In this document: positions 56,009-64,000 of the stretch, piece after piece
Layout of the letters: every line of letters begins with the position of its first letter
Position numbering within the stretch: the stretch's first letter is position 1
Assembly (NCBI RefSeq): GCF_029581395.1
Contig: NZ_CP121113.1
Coordinates: forward strand, 372,001 to 436,000
Source of the DNA: Roseinatronobacter sp. S2
GTDB lineage: Bacteria > Pseudomonadota > Alphaproteobacteria > Rhodobacterales > Rhodobacteraceae
Direction: 5' to 3'
DNA length: 64,000 nucleotides
Notes under the pieces: generated by a model
The model's database searches: none
What the model was told of the DNA's origin: nothing
The model's input: the letters and a program-made list of their open reading frames with translations, nothing else
Position numbers and translations under genes: made by a program

Positions 56009-56743
56009 ATGCTCCGTCCGACACGCGACGCCCGGACGCGGCGAGATGGTTCAGATACCCAATGCGCTGCTTCTACCTGGATCGGGGCAGAAGATTCATC
56101 ATTTTACATCGGTCCTAATCGGGCGGCATTCCTTGTACTTCTTGTATGGATCGCGGGCATATTATTATTGGTTCGGACAGCTCGCGCCAATGCGGCAACG
56201 CTAGGAAAACTTCGGATTTTGGTGGAACGCCTCTTTGATGAAGGTCGCTATCTAGAGGTTGCCGAGATCATACAACCGTATCTGCCAGTCATCCAACTTG
56301 CGTCGGATCGTAAACTTTCCATTCAACGACTGCATGACATAATTCGAGGCACCAGTTCGTTTGGGGAAGCTGTTCTTGAAGCACAGTTACGGCCAAGACG
56401 AACGAAGCAATGGTCCGTATTTGAGGGTCTTCAGCGAAAAGTCCGTAGCGGTCTTTCAGCGTTGGTGCCAGCACGGTCTGAGGCCTCAAATAATGCTGAT
56501 CGCCTGCAAAGTTCCCTTCTACGATCAACCGGGTTTACAGACACGCTGATGACAACTTATCCTGATCTCTTATGTCCGCTGGTGGGCGCTAACAGAAATC
56601 GAGCAGAGGTTTTCCAGGATCGCCTTATGAAGCCGTCCGTGCTTGCTGCAGCAATTTCTGGGGCAATGTTACCGATGCTGGCGCAACGTCGACGGCAGAT
56701 CAACTTCGAAGCTTTCATCATGCCTGCAAAGCAAGGTTCCTGA
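56009..56743 (+). CDS. Hypothetical membrane-anchored protein
   Basis: 244-residue frame that I do not recognise. The first 35 residues are polar and may not be translated; a single transmembrane segment (AAFLVLLVWIAGILLLVRTA) follows, then a helical, TPR-like stretch (LVERLFDEGRYLEVAEIIQPYL) and a charged region with no catalytic motif. Its base composition is less GC-rich than neighbouring genes, a sign of transfer. Different frames stay open past its stop to about 56817, so it may be a frameshifted or truncated remnant. The following 230 bases before the CPBP gene hold no clear gene. Confidence 0.45.
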   Translation: MLRPTRDARTRRDGSDTQCAASTWIGAEDSSFYIGPNRAAFLVLLVWIAGILLLVRTARANAATLGKLRILVERLFDEGRYLEVAEIIQPYLPVIQLASDRKLSIQRLHDIIRGTSSFGEAVLEAQLRPRRTKQWSVFEGLQRKVRSGLSALVPARSEASNNADRLQSSLLRSTGFTDTLMTTYPDLLCPLVGANRNRAEVFQDRLMKPSVLAAAISGAMLPMLAQRRRQINFEAFIMPAKQGS

Positions 56744-56973
56744 TGAGGATGATGCTGCACCACGGTTGAAATGGACAATTCATAGAGAACTGCGCGACGG
56801 GCGCGAATGCGCTTGATCTGCGTCATGGCGCACGCGATCAATCAAGGGTTATCTTTTGGCACGCCAAAGCCGTCGCCATTTCGGGGATGTGCCAACCGCC
56901 GGTCTGCGCCACCCTTGGGGCGGGCGTGGCAACCTGCAGTCGGATTTCCGGTGTGGGTATCAGGAGTTGACCC

Positions 56974-57801
56974 ATGAAAGATAATGTATTGGAGCCGCCG
57001 GTCGGCTCTGTTTTCCTTTTCTTTTTCCTGACCTTTGCCATCGCTTGGGGTGGCATGGGGCTTGTGTTTGTTTTTCAGGACACGGTCGAAGCAGCGCTGG
57101 GGCCGATGGGTCCCACGCATCCGCTGTTCATTCTTGCAGTCTGGGCGCCCGCGATTTCGGCAATTCTGCTGGTCCTGTGGTATGGGGGGTTGCTCGGTCT
57201 GCGCCGTTACCTGTCGCGTCTGCTTATCTGGCGGGCCCCTGTCGGGTGGTATCTGCTTCTTATCCTCGGCATTCCGGCGGTCTATTATTTCGCGGCATTT
57301 GTCACCGGGACCCTGACCCGAGACTCCTTCGCCCAACCGCCGCTGCGGGAACTCCTGCCGCTGGTCGCTTTCATGCTGATCCTCGGCCCGATGGAGGAGC
57401 TTGGCTGGCGCGGCTACGCCACACCGGTCTTGCAGCGCGCCATGGCACCGTTCTGGGCCGGACTTTTGGTGGGTATTGTCTGGGCGCTCTGGCATGTTCC
57501 GGCCTTCTATCTAGGCGGCACGCCGCAAAGTAGCTGGGAAGTTATGCCCTTCCTCCTGGGGGCAACCGCAGTCAGCATCATCGTCACAGCCTTATTCAAC
57601 GCGGCGCGGGGCAGCATCCTTTTGGCGGCGCTGTTTCACTGGCAACTCAACATGCCGATGTGGTCGGATACCAAACCTCTCGACATGTATCTGTTCATCC
57701 CGCTCGCCGCGATCGTAGTCTGGATCAAACGCGCTGATATGTTCAGCCGCACCGGCGCTGTCACCGAGGTTATGCCAGTCTCGAAAGGGCGCACATCATG
57801 A
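56974..57801 (+). CDS. CPBP family intramembrane glutamic endopeptidase
   Basis: 275-residue polytopic membrane protease of the CPBP (Rce1/CAAX-like) family, with about seven hydrophobic segments. The catalytic motif MEELGWRGY (EExxxR, near residue 141), the second motif HVPAFYLGG and the third FHWQLNMPM (HxxxN-like) are all visible. Bacterial CPBP proteases process peptides such as bacteriocin precursors or confer self-immunity, but most have no known substrate. AGGAG lies seven bases before the ATG. Its end overlaps the next serine hydrolase gene (ATGA), so the two are translated together. Confidence 0.88.
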   Translation: MKDNVLEPPVGSVFLFFFLTFAIAWGGMGLVFVFQDTVEAALGPMGPTHPLFILAVWAPAISAILLVLWYGGLLGLRRYLSRLLIWRAPVGWYLLLILGIPAVYYFAAFVTGTLTRDSFAQPPLRELLPLVAFMLILGPMEELGWRGYATPVLQRAMAPFWAGLLVGIVWALWHVPAFYLGGTPQSSWEVMPFLLGATAVSIIVTALFNAARGSILLAALFHWQLNMPMWSDTKPLDMYLFIPLAAIVVWIKRADMFSRTGAVTEVMPVSKGRTS

Positions 57802-58919
57802 AGTCCTTGATCGCCTTGATGATGAGCCTCGTTTTGACAGGTCCGGTCATTGCTGCGGACCGGGTGCAGGGCGTTCTTGATGCCCTGCGCGCCGAGCATG
57901 GCTTTCCAGGTGCCTCGGTTGCATGGACGGGGCCGGATGGTGCGGTGCATGTGCGGACAACTGGCTTTGCCGACCCCGAAGCGGCGCTGCCTATGACGGC
58001 CGAAACCAGAATGCTGGCCGCCAGCATAGGCAAGAGCTACGTCGCCGCCACCGCGCTGGCGCTAGAGGCCGATGGGCAGCTTGATCTGGACGCACCGGTT
58101 TCGGACTTGCTGGGTGAACGGGCATGGTTCGCCCGTCTGCCCAATCATGACAGGCTTACGCTGCGCCATCTTCTGAACCACTCTGGCGGCCTTCCGGATC
58201 ATGTCGAACTGCCCGCTTTTCAGGGGCTGTTCTTGTCGCGGGGCCCCGACGATCCGGTGCCGGTGCCAGAGGATCTGATCGGTCTGATCCTCGACGCACC
58301 GCCCCTCTTTCCGGCGGGCGCGGGCTGGGCCTATTCCGACACTGGCTATCTGCTGGCGGGGCTGGTGATCGAGGCGGCTGCGGGCCAGCCTTGGGGCGAA
58401 GTCGTGCGCGACCGGTTCCTGTTGCCGCTTGGTCTGACCGATACTGAACCCTCGGACCAGCGCGTGCTTGACCGGCTGGCGACAGGCTTCACGAGCATGG
58501 CAGGCCCCGTTATGCGCACACTCGACCCCGAGGGGCGGCTGATCTTCCATCCCGGGATCGAGGGCGCTGGGGGCGGCTTTGTCACCACCGCCACCGATCT
58601 GGCACTCTGGGGGCGTCTGCTGTTGTCCGGTCGCGCGATGGAGACAGAATATCTGGACGCAATGCTTCAGGGCATCGACACCGGGGCACCGGGCCGCAGC
58701 TATGGCCTTGGCGTCGGAATCGACCGCACGGGTGCCGAGGAGGTGCGCGGGCATGGTGGCTGGATCCCGGGATATGTCGGTTCGCTGCGATACTATCCCG
58801 CTCGGGACGTGGCCATTGCAATCCAGATCAACTCCGATGTTGGCATGCTGGGGGAGCAAGGTGCAGTTGATGGAATTGAGCGAGCAATTCATGAAGAGAT
58901 ACTGAAGATCGTGGAATGA
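57798..58919 (+). CDS. Secreted class C beta-lactamase-fold serine hydrolase 1
   Basis: 373-residue protein with a Sec signal peptide (LIALMMSLVLTGPVIAA) and the serine hydrolase/penicillin-binding fold. The catalytic Ser76-x-x-Lys79 is in SIGKS, the second motif YSDTGY replaces Tyr-x-Asn with Tyr-Ser-Asp, and the third is GHGGW (the usual KTG position). It lies in the periplasm and probably acts as an esterase or D,D-peptidase relative; true beta-lactamase activity is not implied. It is coupled to the upstream CPBP gene by a 4-base overlap. Confidence 0.87.
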   Translation: MKSLIALMMSLVLTGPVIAADRVQGVLDALRAEHGFPGASVAWTGPDGAVHVRTTGFADPEAALPMTAETRMLAASIGKSYVAATALALEADGQLDLDAPVSDLLGERAWFARLPNHDRLTLRHLLNHSGGLPDHVELPAFQGLFLSRGPDDPVPVPEDLIGLILDAPPLFPAGAGWAYSDTGYLLAGLVIEAAAGQPWGEVVRDRFLLPLGLTDTEPSDQRVLDRLATGFTSMAGPVMRTLDPEGRLIFHPGIEGAGGGFVTTATDLALWGRLLLSGRAMETEYLDAMLQGIDTGAPGRSYGLGVGIDRTGAEEVRGHGGWIPGYVGSLRYYPARDVAIAIQINSDVGMLGEQGAVDGIERAIHEEILKIVE

Positions 58920-58988
58920 CAGCGGGTTACGGCTTGCATGCTATGCATCGCCCAATGGAAAGCTGAAGAACACCAAGGAATTTGCGCC

Positions 58989-60197
58989 ATGCTGTTAAGA
59001 AAAATAACTTGGATCATCCTCTGGACATTGGCCACTTTAGCCATCGTGATCGCCGCTGCTTTCCTGTGGCTGCGCCTAAGTCCTTATTGGGCCGGGATTA
59101 CGCTGTTTTCCGAAAGCCACCGGGTCGAGAACTTTCGCGACATGGGGCGGGTCTTCCCGGCCCGGGCCGTTGCGCGCGGCGACACCGTCTGGGCCTTTGA
59201 CCACGCGCCGCAGCCCTTGCCGGAAACCTACACCTTCGACGGCCAAGCCCGCAGCCTGACCGCGTTTCTGGATCGAACTGAGACCACCGGCCTGTTGGTT
59301 GTCCGTCGCGGCGCGATCACGCATGAGGAATATTGGCTGGGGGCTGATGCGGCCTCGCTCTTCACGTCGTGGTCGGTGGCGAAATCGGTTCTCTCTGCCC
59401 TGATAGGCATTGCCGTCGAGGAAGGGCACATCGCCAGCATCCGCGACCCGATCAGCCAGTATGTGCCCGCGCTGGAAGGCTCTGGCTATGGCGCAGTCCC
59501 CATCGAGGATGCGCTGACCATGTCTTCGGGTGTGGAGTTCAACGAGGATTATGACAATCCGCGGTCCGACATCAACATGCTGTTCATCCGTGCGATGGCG
59601 ATGGGTCAGCCTGTCGAAGAGACGCTAAAGGGCCTTGGCCGCCTGCGTGATCCCGGCATCTTCAACGACTACGTCAGTTCTGACAGCATGGCGCTGGGTC
59701 TGGTGCTGGAGGCGGCGACGGGCATGCCGGTGGCCGAGTATCTGGCCAGCCGCCTTTGGGGCCCGATGGGGGGCGAGGCAGATGCGAGCTGGAGCACCGA
59801 CCGAACGGGAAGGGAGTTCGCGCTATGCTGCCTCAACGCAACCCTGCGCGACTACGCCCGCTTCGGGCGGCTGTATCTGGAAGGTGGCGTGCGAGATGGG
59901 CGGCAGATCGTGCCTGCCGACTGGGTGCATGCCTCGGTCAACCCGACGGCCGCGCATCTGCAACCGGGCCAGAACCCGGCCAGCAGCTGGACCTTCGGCT
60001 ACGGCTACCAGTGGTGGATCCCCGAAGACCCCCAGGGAGATTTTGTCGCGATCGGGGTCTGGGGGCAGTACATTTATGTGGATCCGATCCGCGAAGTGGT
60101 CATTGTCAAGGTTAGCGCGGATCCGGATTTTGATGACAATGACCACGAAACCATCGCCACCTTTCGTGCGATCGCGCGGGCGGCAGCGGGTGGATGA
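58989..60197 (+). CDS. Membrane-anchored serine hydrolase 2 (beta-lactamase family)
   Basis: 402-residue protein from ATG 58989 (AAGGAA ten bases upstream). An N-terminal transmembrane anchor (IILWTLATLAIVIAAAFLWL) suggests the hydrolase domain faces the periplasm. Ser129-x-x-Lys132 lies in SWSVAKS, the second motif region is NDYVSSDSMALG, and GVWGQYIYVDP replaces the KTG strand, as in 6-aminohexanoate-dimer-hydrolase-like members. It is the second of three serine hydrolase genes in this cluster and starts 69 bases after the first. Substrate unknown. Confidence 0.85.
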   Translation: MLLRKITWIILWTLATLAIVIAAAFLWLRLSPYWAGITLFSESHRVENFRDMGRVFPARAVARGDTVWAFDHAPQPLPETYTFDGQARSLTAFLDRTETTGLLVVRRGAITHEEYWLGADAASLFTSWSVAKSVLSALIGIAVEEGHIASIRDPISQYVPALEGSGYGAVPIEDALTMSSGVEFNEDYDNPRSDINMLFIRAMAMGQPVEETLKGLGRLRDPGIFNDYVSSDSMALGLVLEAATGMPVAEYLASRLWGPMGGEADASWSTDRTGREFALCCLNATLRDYARFGRLYLEGGVRDGRQIVPADWVHASVNPTAAHLQPGQNPASSWTFGYGYQWWIPEDPQGDFVAIGVWGQYIYVDPIREVVIVKVSADPDFDDNDHETIATFRAIARAAAGG

Positions 60198-60298
60198 CGC
60201 GTATGGTCTGTAGGATGCTCGGCACGCGCATGCTCAGACCACAGCCCCGGGCTATCTGACGTTTATCGGTTTCGAGGAGAGGATCTCACACCTTACCC

Positions 60299-61006
60299 TT
60301 ACGCCATTACCCCGAGTGCGATGGCGATAAACAGGGGGCCGTTATACATCCCATGAATGAACACACAGGCAAGTGTGCTTTGGGTTTTGTGGAAAACATA
60401 TGGCACGATAATTGTGACCGGCAGCAGCATGATCATCAGGTCGAGCCCGAATGGCAGATGGAACATCCACCACAGGCAGGCGCAGATAAGCCAGCCATTG
60501 CGGGCGGACAGTCTTCTTTGAAGGTATCCGCGCCAAAGGATTTCTTCGCCCACGATGTTGAAGAAGAACATGGGCAACCACACAAGCAGCAACAGGCGCT
60601 CAATGCCCTGAAACGGTGAGAGATTAACAAATCATGGCTCTGTGGAAAGATACCTGACACCGAACACGGCGTTCAGCGCGAATGACGCGCCAAAAATTAC
60701 CCCTGTCAGGGCGAACACAATCGCCAGCCCTACCAAGGCGTATTTCCAGTCCTTGGTACGCATCGCGCGCACGCTCAGGCCCTCCAGGGTCAATGGAATG
60801 GTGTCGCAGCCTTCGATTCTGACGGCAATGACCGCAAAGGCAAAAATGGGGACGAACAGAAAATAGCCGGTCACGAACCAATTCAGTGCCGGGTTCCAGG
60901 CGAAACTGGCTGCAAGGAACGGGTGCAGTGTGAATAAAAGCGAGAAGAAATATGCTGTGAACCCTGTGAAGACCGCGGCGGCATGGCTCGGTGAGACGGC
61001 CTTCAT
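60299..61006 (-). pseudogene. CPBP-family protease gene split by one in-frame TGA
   Basis: Two open frames, 61006-60632 (MKAVSPSHAAAVFTGF...RYLSTEP) and 60631-60299 (FVNLSPFQGIERL...MFFFNIVGEEILWRGYLQRR), lie in the same frame and are separated only by TGA at 60634-60632. Joined they give a normal 235-residue CPBP protease with EEILWRGY, FHLPFG and FIHGMYNG motifs, all in the second part. A TGG (Trp) to TGA change is the simplest cause. The first part alone lacks the catalytic residues. It is divergent from the third serine hydrolase. Confidence 0.8.
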
Positions 61007-61198
61007 TGTTCACTTTTCCTATCTATCGAGTTTCGTCCGCTCAGTCGCTGTCAATATAGCAGGAAAATGCGGACTCAGATGGCTACGAATACCTTGGCAC
61101 GCAAGCTGTCTTGACCTGCATCATAGTGCCAAAATGCTGGTAGGGTATCGTCCAAGCCAACTTGATCCTGACGACCTTAATCATCGGTGGAGTTTGCC

Positions 61199-63076
61199 AT
61201 GTTCCTCAAGCTTCTGGAGGCACTGATTTTCGGACTGTGCGCGGCATTTTGTTTTGGGCAACCTGCCAGCGCTGAAGGACAGTTGCGGGCGGGTCTTGAA
61301 GCGCGCCTTGATGCTCTGGCCGAGGGGTTCATGGCTGCGCAGCAGGTGCCCGGTGCCCTTGGTGCTGTGGTCGTGGGGGATGATGTGATCCTGCGCGGCT
61401 GGGGGTATGCTGACCTTGAGGCGGGCACGCGCGCAGGGCCGAATGATGTGCGCTTCGAGATCGGCTCGATCAGCAAGCTGTTCACATGGCTGGGTGTGAT
61501 GATGCTGGTTGAGGAGGGCGCGCTGGACCTGCATGCCGATATCTCGGGTTATCTGCTTGAGACCGAAGCTCCAGGAGATGAGGCCCTGACACTTGCCCAT
61601 CTGATAAGCCACCGACCGGGTTATGAGGACAGCTATGCCATCTTTGATCCGGCTATAGGCGCGCTGCCCCGCCCGCAGGCGTTGGCGGCCAGTGCGCCTG
61701 CGCAGGTGTTTCCGCGCGGCGAGGTGACGGCCTATTCCAACTGGGGCGTGGCGCTGGCAGGGCAGGTCGTCGAGGATGCGGCAGGTATGCCCTTCGAGAA
61801 ATTTCTGCATGTCCGCGTCCTTGGGCCGCTTGGCATGGAGGACACGACCTATAGCGAGGCCACCGCGCGGGCCGACCAACCGCCACTGTCGCGCAGCTAC
61901 CGGGTGCAGGGCGGGGTCAAGCACCCGGCCTTTCGCATCGATATTGGCAGCTTCGGCCCGGCAGGCAGCATGGCCAGCACCGCAGCCGACATGGCGCGGT
62001 TTCTGCGCTTCCTGCTGGGTGATGGGGAACTCGATGGTGTGCGGCTGTTGCAGCCCGAAACCGTTGCACAGATGCGCACACGCTTGTTCGACGATCTGCA
62101 CGGTGCCTCGGACATGGCGCATGGTTTTCAGGCGCGGCCCATGTTTGGCACCACAGTCTATGGTCATGCGGGCGGGCTGAACGAGTTTCTCTCGAACCTT
62201 GCGTTCATCCCTGAGATCGGCGCGGGGGTGTTCATCTCGCAGAATGGTGGGGCAGGGATGAGCTTGCCCTTCCTTGGTGCCGACCTGTTGCTTGCCCATC
62301 TGGCCGCCGAGGCGGGCTTGTCTGATCCTGCGCCGCGATCCGTCCCCGATGCAAGCGCCCGCGCGGAAGATGTAGCCGGGCGTTATATCGCCAATCGGCG
62401 AAGCTTTACCGGCCCGATGCAGGCTTTCGCGCCGCAGGCACAGGTTCAGGCCTTGCCCGACGGGGCGATCCTCGCGCCCTCCATGCGGTTGGGTGCCATG
62501 ATCCGCCATGACCCCATCGCGCCCGATATCTGGCGCGAACCCAATGGCGAGCGGGTTTTGGCGGTTCGTGATGACGCAGGCCATGTCGTGCGGCTGATGG
62601 ATGGCATGGGCGTTATGACCTATGAGCGCGTGCGCCCTGAGAATGATCCGGCGCTGGTACTTGCGGGTCTGGGGCTGTCGGCGCTTCTGGCGCTCAGCAC
62701 GCTTGTCGGCCTGATCTGGCGACACGGGGTGAAGGGCGGCAGCCGCGCGGGAACACTGGCAGCGGGGGTGTCCATCTTGGCGGCAGGCGCGGTCTGGGTG
62801 CTGGTGATTGCGACAGGTCTGGCGGCTATCATGGCCATGCAACTGGGTATGGAATTCATGTTCGATCAGCCGCAGCCTACGATGGTGGCAGCGCTGGTTC
62901 TCGCCGATGGTCTGGCGGTGCTGGCGGCACTGGTTCTGCTGTCGCTCGTCCTTGTCTGGCGGGCAGAGGGCTGGAGCTTGTGGCGGCGTTTGCATCACAG
63001 TGGCTTTGCGCTGTCCCTTGCAGCAACTGCCGGGCTGTTCCTGCACTGGGGGCTGGCCTTTGGCGGGATGGGCTGA
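61199..63076 (+). CDS. Serine hydrolase 3 with C-terminal membrane domain
   Basis: 625-residue protein, the largest of the three paralogues. A signal peptide (LLEALIFGLCAAFCFGQPASA) leads to the beta-lactamase fold with Ser90-x-x-Lys93 (SISKL), Tyr-Ser-Asn (YSNWG) and a His-Ala-Gly-Gly motif (YGHAGG). From about residue 485 four transmembrane helices follow (VLAGLGLSALLALSTLVGLI, TLAAGVSILAAGAVWVLVIATGL and two more). This hydrolase plus C-terminal membrane domain layout occurs in bacterial proteins of unknown substrate. GGTGGAG about seven bases before the ATG sets the start. The next gene begins three bases after its stop. Confidence 0.87.
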   Translation: MFLKLLEALIFGLCAAFCFGQPASAEGQLRAGLEARLDALAEGFMAAQQVPGALGAVVVGDDVILRGWGYADLEAGTRAGPNDVRFEIGSISKLFTWLGVMMLVEEGALDLHADISGYLLETEAPGDEALTLAHLISHRPGYEDSYAIFDPAIGALPRPQALAASAPAQVFPRGEVTAYSNWGVALAGQVVEDAAGMPFEKFLHVRVLGPLGMEDTTYSEATARADQPPLSRSYRVQGGVKHPAFRIDIGSFGPAGSMASTAADMARFLRFLLGDGELDGVRLLQPETVAQMRTRLFDDLHGASDMAHGFQARPMFGTTVYGHAGGLNEFLSNLAFIPEIGAGVFISQNGGAGMSLPFLGADLLLAHLAAEAGLSDPAPRSVPDASARAEDVAGRYIANRRSFTGPMQAFAPQAQVQALPDGAILAPSMRLGAMIRHDPIAPDIWREPNGERVLAVRDDAGHVVRLMDGMGVMTYERVRPENDPALVLAGLGLSALLALSTLVGLIWRHGVKGGSRAGTLAAGVSILAAGAVWVLVIATGLAAIMAMQLGMEFMFDQPQPTMVAALVLADGLAVLAALVLLSLVLVWRAEGWSLWRRLHHSGFALSLAATAGLFLHWGLAFGGMG

Positions 63077-63079
63077 GCC

Positions 63080-63451
63080 ATGGTGGGGCAGCACCTGCGG
63101 TGGTTCGTGCTTTTGGTCATCGGCGGCGTGTTGGTTGCCATCGGCTGGGTTTACCTGCGCGATATGCGTGCCGTTCATGCTCGGCTTCAGGCTGATGCGC
63201 GCACCATTGAGACTGCCTTCGGCCCCGTAGCCTATACGACCGGCGTGCTGGGCGCGCCGGTGCGGATCATCCATGCGCGCGACATCCGGCTTACCCCCGT
63301 CGCCAATGCGCATTTCACCGCCGCCGCTATTCCCGGAGCCGAGACGCTTTATCTCGACACTGGCGACGACTTGCTGCTGGGCCCCCATCCCGAGGTGCGG
63401 GCGCGGATTGCCAAATTCCTGGAAACCAAAGTCGACGGGAAAGCAGAATGA
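63080..63451 (+). pseudogene. Alpha/beta-hydrolase remnant with internal deletion
   Basis: 123-residue frame with an N-terminal transmembrane anchor (WFVLLVIGGVLVAIGWVYL). FGPVAYTTGVLGAPVRIIH resembles the first beta strands of an alpha/beta-hydrolase, while ARDIRLTPVANAHFTAAAIP then GAETLYL...LLLGPHPEVRARIAKFL resembles its C-terminal end. The two parts meet at an RIIHA stretch; the nucleophile elbow GxSxG and the lid (about 150 residues) are missing, and the catalytic His of the usual GGHLLLG is Asp (GDDLLLG). It sits three bases after serine hydrolase 3. It may still be translated, but an active enzyme is very unlikely. Confidence 0.6.
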
Positions 63452-63482
63452 CCGCCCCAGCCACGACTCAGGACCGTGCCCG

Positions 63483-64000
63483 ATGACCTTATTCAAATTT
63501 ATTCTGCTTGCTTTGGTTGCCCTGCTGCTGGCCGCCATTATCTTTGGCTTGTGGGTTCATTCCCGCGACCGGGCGCAAGCGCGCACAGTCTGGGCGGCGC
63601 TGGAGGGTGCGCGCGAAGTTGAGCCACCGCGCTACGATCCCGCGATGGTCGCAGATCTGCCCGAGATCGCGCAACGCTACTTCGCCCGTGCGATTGAACC
63701 GGGCACACCCCTGCACCGTGTCGTTCGGTTAGAAATGGAGGGCAGCTTCATCATGAACGGCAACCCCATGCCGATGATCGCGCGCCAGATCCTCGCGCCG
63801 CCTGCGCAAGGTTTCGTCTGGCAGGCCGAGATCGGGGTGAGGCTGATGCGGTTTGCGGGATCGGACGGCTATCACCGTGCACAACGTAGCGAGGAGAGCT
63901 GGACCAAATTCTGGCTGCGCGGCCTGATCCCGCTGGCGCGGATTGGCGGCACCGTGGATCACACCCGCGCCGCTGCCACACGCGTGATGCTGGAAGCAAT
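63483..64000 (+). CDS. DUF6544-like protein, N-terminal part
   Basis: At least 172 residues; the gene runs off the right edge. One N-terminal transmembrane segment (FILLALVALLLAAIIFGLWV) is followed by WAALEGAREVEPPRYDPAMV, LPEIAQRYFARAIEPGTPL and MIARQILAPPAQGFVWQAEIG, a pattern I know from DUF6544-type conserved proteins, where PxPAxRYFxHAI and GLIP motifs recur (here GLIPLARIGG). No enzymatic motif is seen and the function is unknown. It begins 31 bases after the hydrolase remnant. Confidence 0.6.
   Translation, partial: MTLFKFILLALVALLLAAIIFGLWVHSRDRAQARTVWAALEGAREVEPPRYDPAMVADLPEIAQRYFARAIEPGTPLHRVVRLEMEGSFIMNGNPMPMIARQILAPPAQGFVWQAEIGVRLMRFAGSDGYHRAQRSEESWTKFWLRGLIPLARIGGTVDHTRAAATRVMLEA

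Noticed and set aside
60632..60634. TGA as a selenocysteine codon
   Set aside because: CPBP proteases have no known selenoproteins, the site is not catalytic, and no obvious SECIS-like hairpin follows directly.
57798..63076. Beta-lactamase resistance cluster
   Set aside because: The proteins share the fold and Ser-x-x-Lys but lack the KTG box and other class C resistance signatures; they are better described as serine hydrolases.
63448..63486. 12-codon frame between the hydrolase remnant and the DUF6544-like gene
   Set aside because: Too short, no motif, and ends inside the next start region; likely spacer.
61181..63538. 785-residue open frame on the - strand
   Set aside because: Antisense across serine hydrolase 3 and the hydrolase remnant; no recognisable domain.
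1..64000. CRISPR arrays, rRNA genes or complete insertion sequences
   Set aside because: No regularly spaced repeats, rRNA-like stretches, transposase motifs or terminal inverted repeats with target duplications were found.

Overview
This window is a piece of an alphaproteobacterial chromosome, most likely from the family Rhodobacteraceae (Roseobacter/Rhodobacter group); I cannot name a genus. The reasons are the core gene order (coaE-aroE-maf, then rho-mnmE-mnmG-rsmG-parA-parB), the TGTTTCACGTGAAACA-type parS sites, the hrcA-grpE and secB-fxsA-Tim44-Smr-tgt blocks, and a coding style of roughly 60% GC. Almost all of the first 55 kb is ordinary chromosomal housekeeping DNA.

Positions 1-12700 look like the replication-origin domain. 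Genes left of about 2.07 kb (dnaQ, coaE, aroE, maf) run leftward and genes right of about 2.45 kb (hemJ, rho, mnmE, mnmG, rsmG, parA, parB) run rightward. The AT-rich, gene-free stretch between them carries three perfect 9-mer DnaA boxes and several near matches, so it is a strong oriC candidate. Four parS sites lie at 2.9, 5.6, 7.5 and 11.3 kb. Three of them are built into coding sequence or gene junctions (mnmG start, rsmG, rdgB/ridA junction), next to parA and parB. A leftward group (hemW, ridA, rdgB, rph) and the rightward hrcA-grpE pair follow.

Positions 14-39 kb hold core metabolism and envelope genes: mutS, maeB, a ribokinase-like kinase, an exported MsrA, a VOC protein, a ubiquinone hydroxylase, an amidase, an aminotransferase, ftsK, lolA, ettA, secB, fxsA, a Tim44-domain protein, Smr, tgt, psd-pssA and tRNA-Asp. 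A small insertion at 29.8-31.1 kb (BrnA/BrnT toxin-antitoxin pair plus an AT-rich DUF3800 gene) separates lolA from ettA.

Positions 38-56 kb carry a KDG kinase, clpB, a GNAT enzyme, a molybdenum-cofactor group (DUF2478, mobA, an unknown protein), a LysR regulator, rlmH-rsfS, leuC and leuD with a glycosyltransferase gene between them, a membrane protein paired with a secreted EEP-fold protein that has probably lost its active site, and a divergent glpR-type/glpD pair with two clear palindromic operators.

From 56 kb to the end the window becomes accessory. It holds an orphan membrane protein, then CPBP intramembrane protease genes alternating with three class C beta-lactamase-fold serine hydrolase genes. 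One CPBP gene is split by a single in-frame TGA. There is also a small protein that appears to be an alpha/beta-hydrolase with its middle deleted, and the start of a DUF6544-like gene. This decaying, paralogue-rich hydrolase/CPBP cluster is the least conventional part of the window. No CRISPR array, complete insertion sequence or rRNA was seen.
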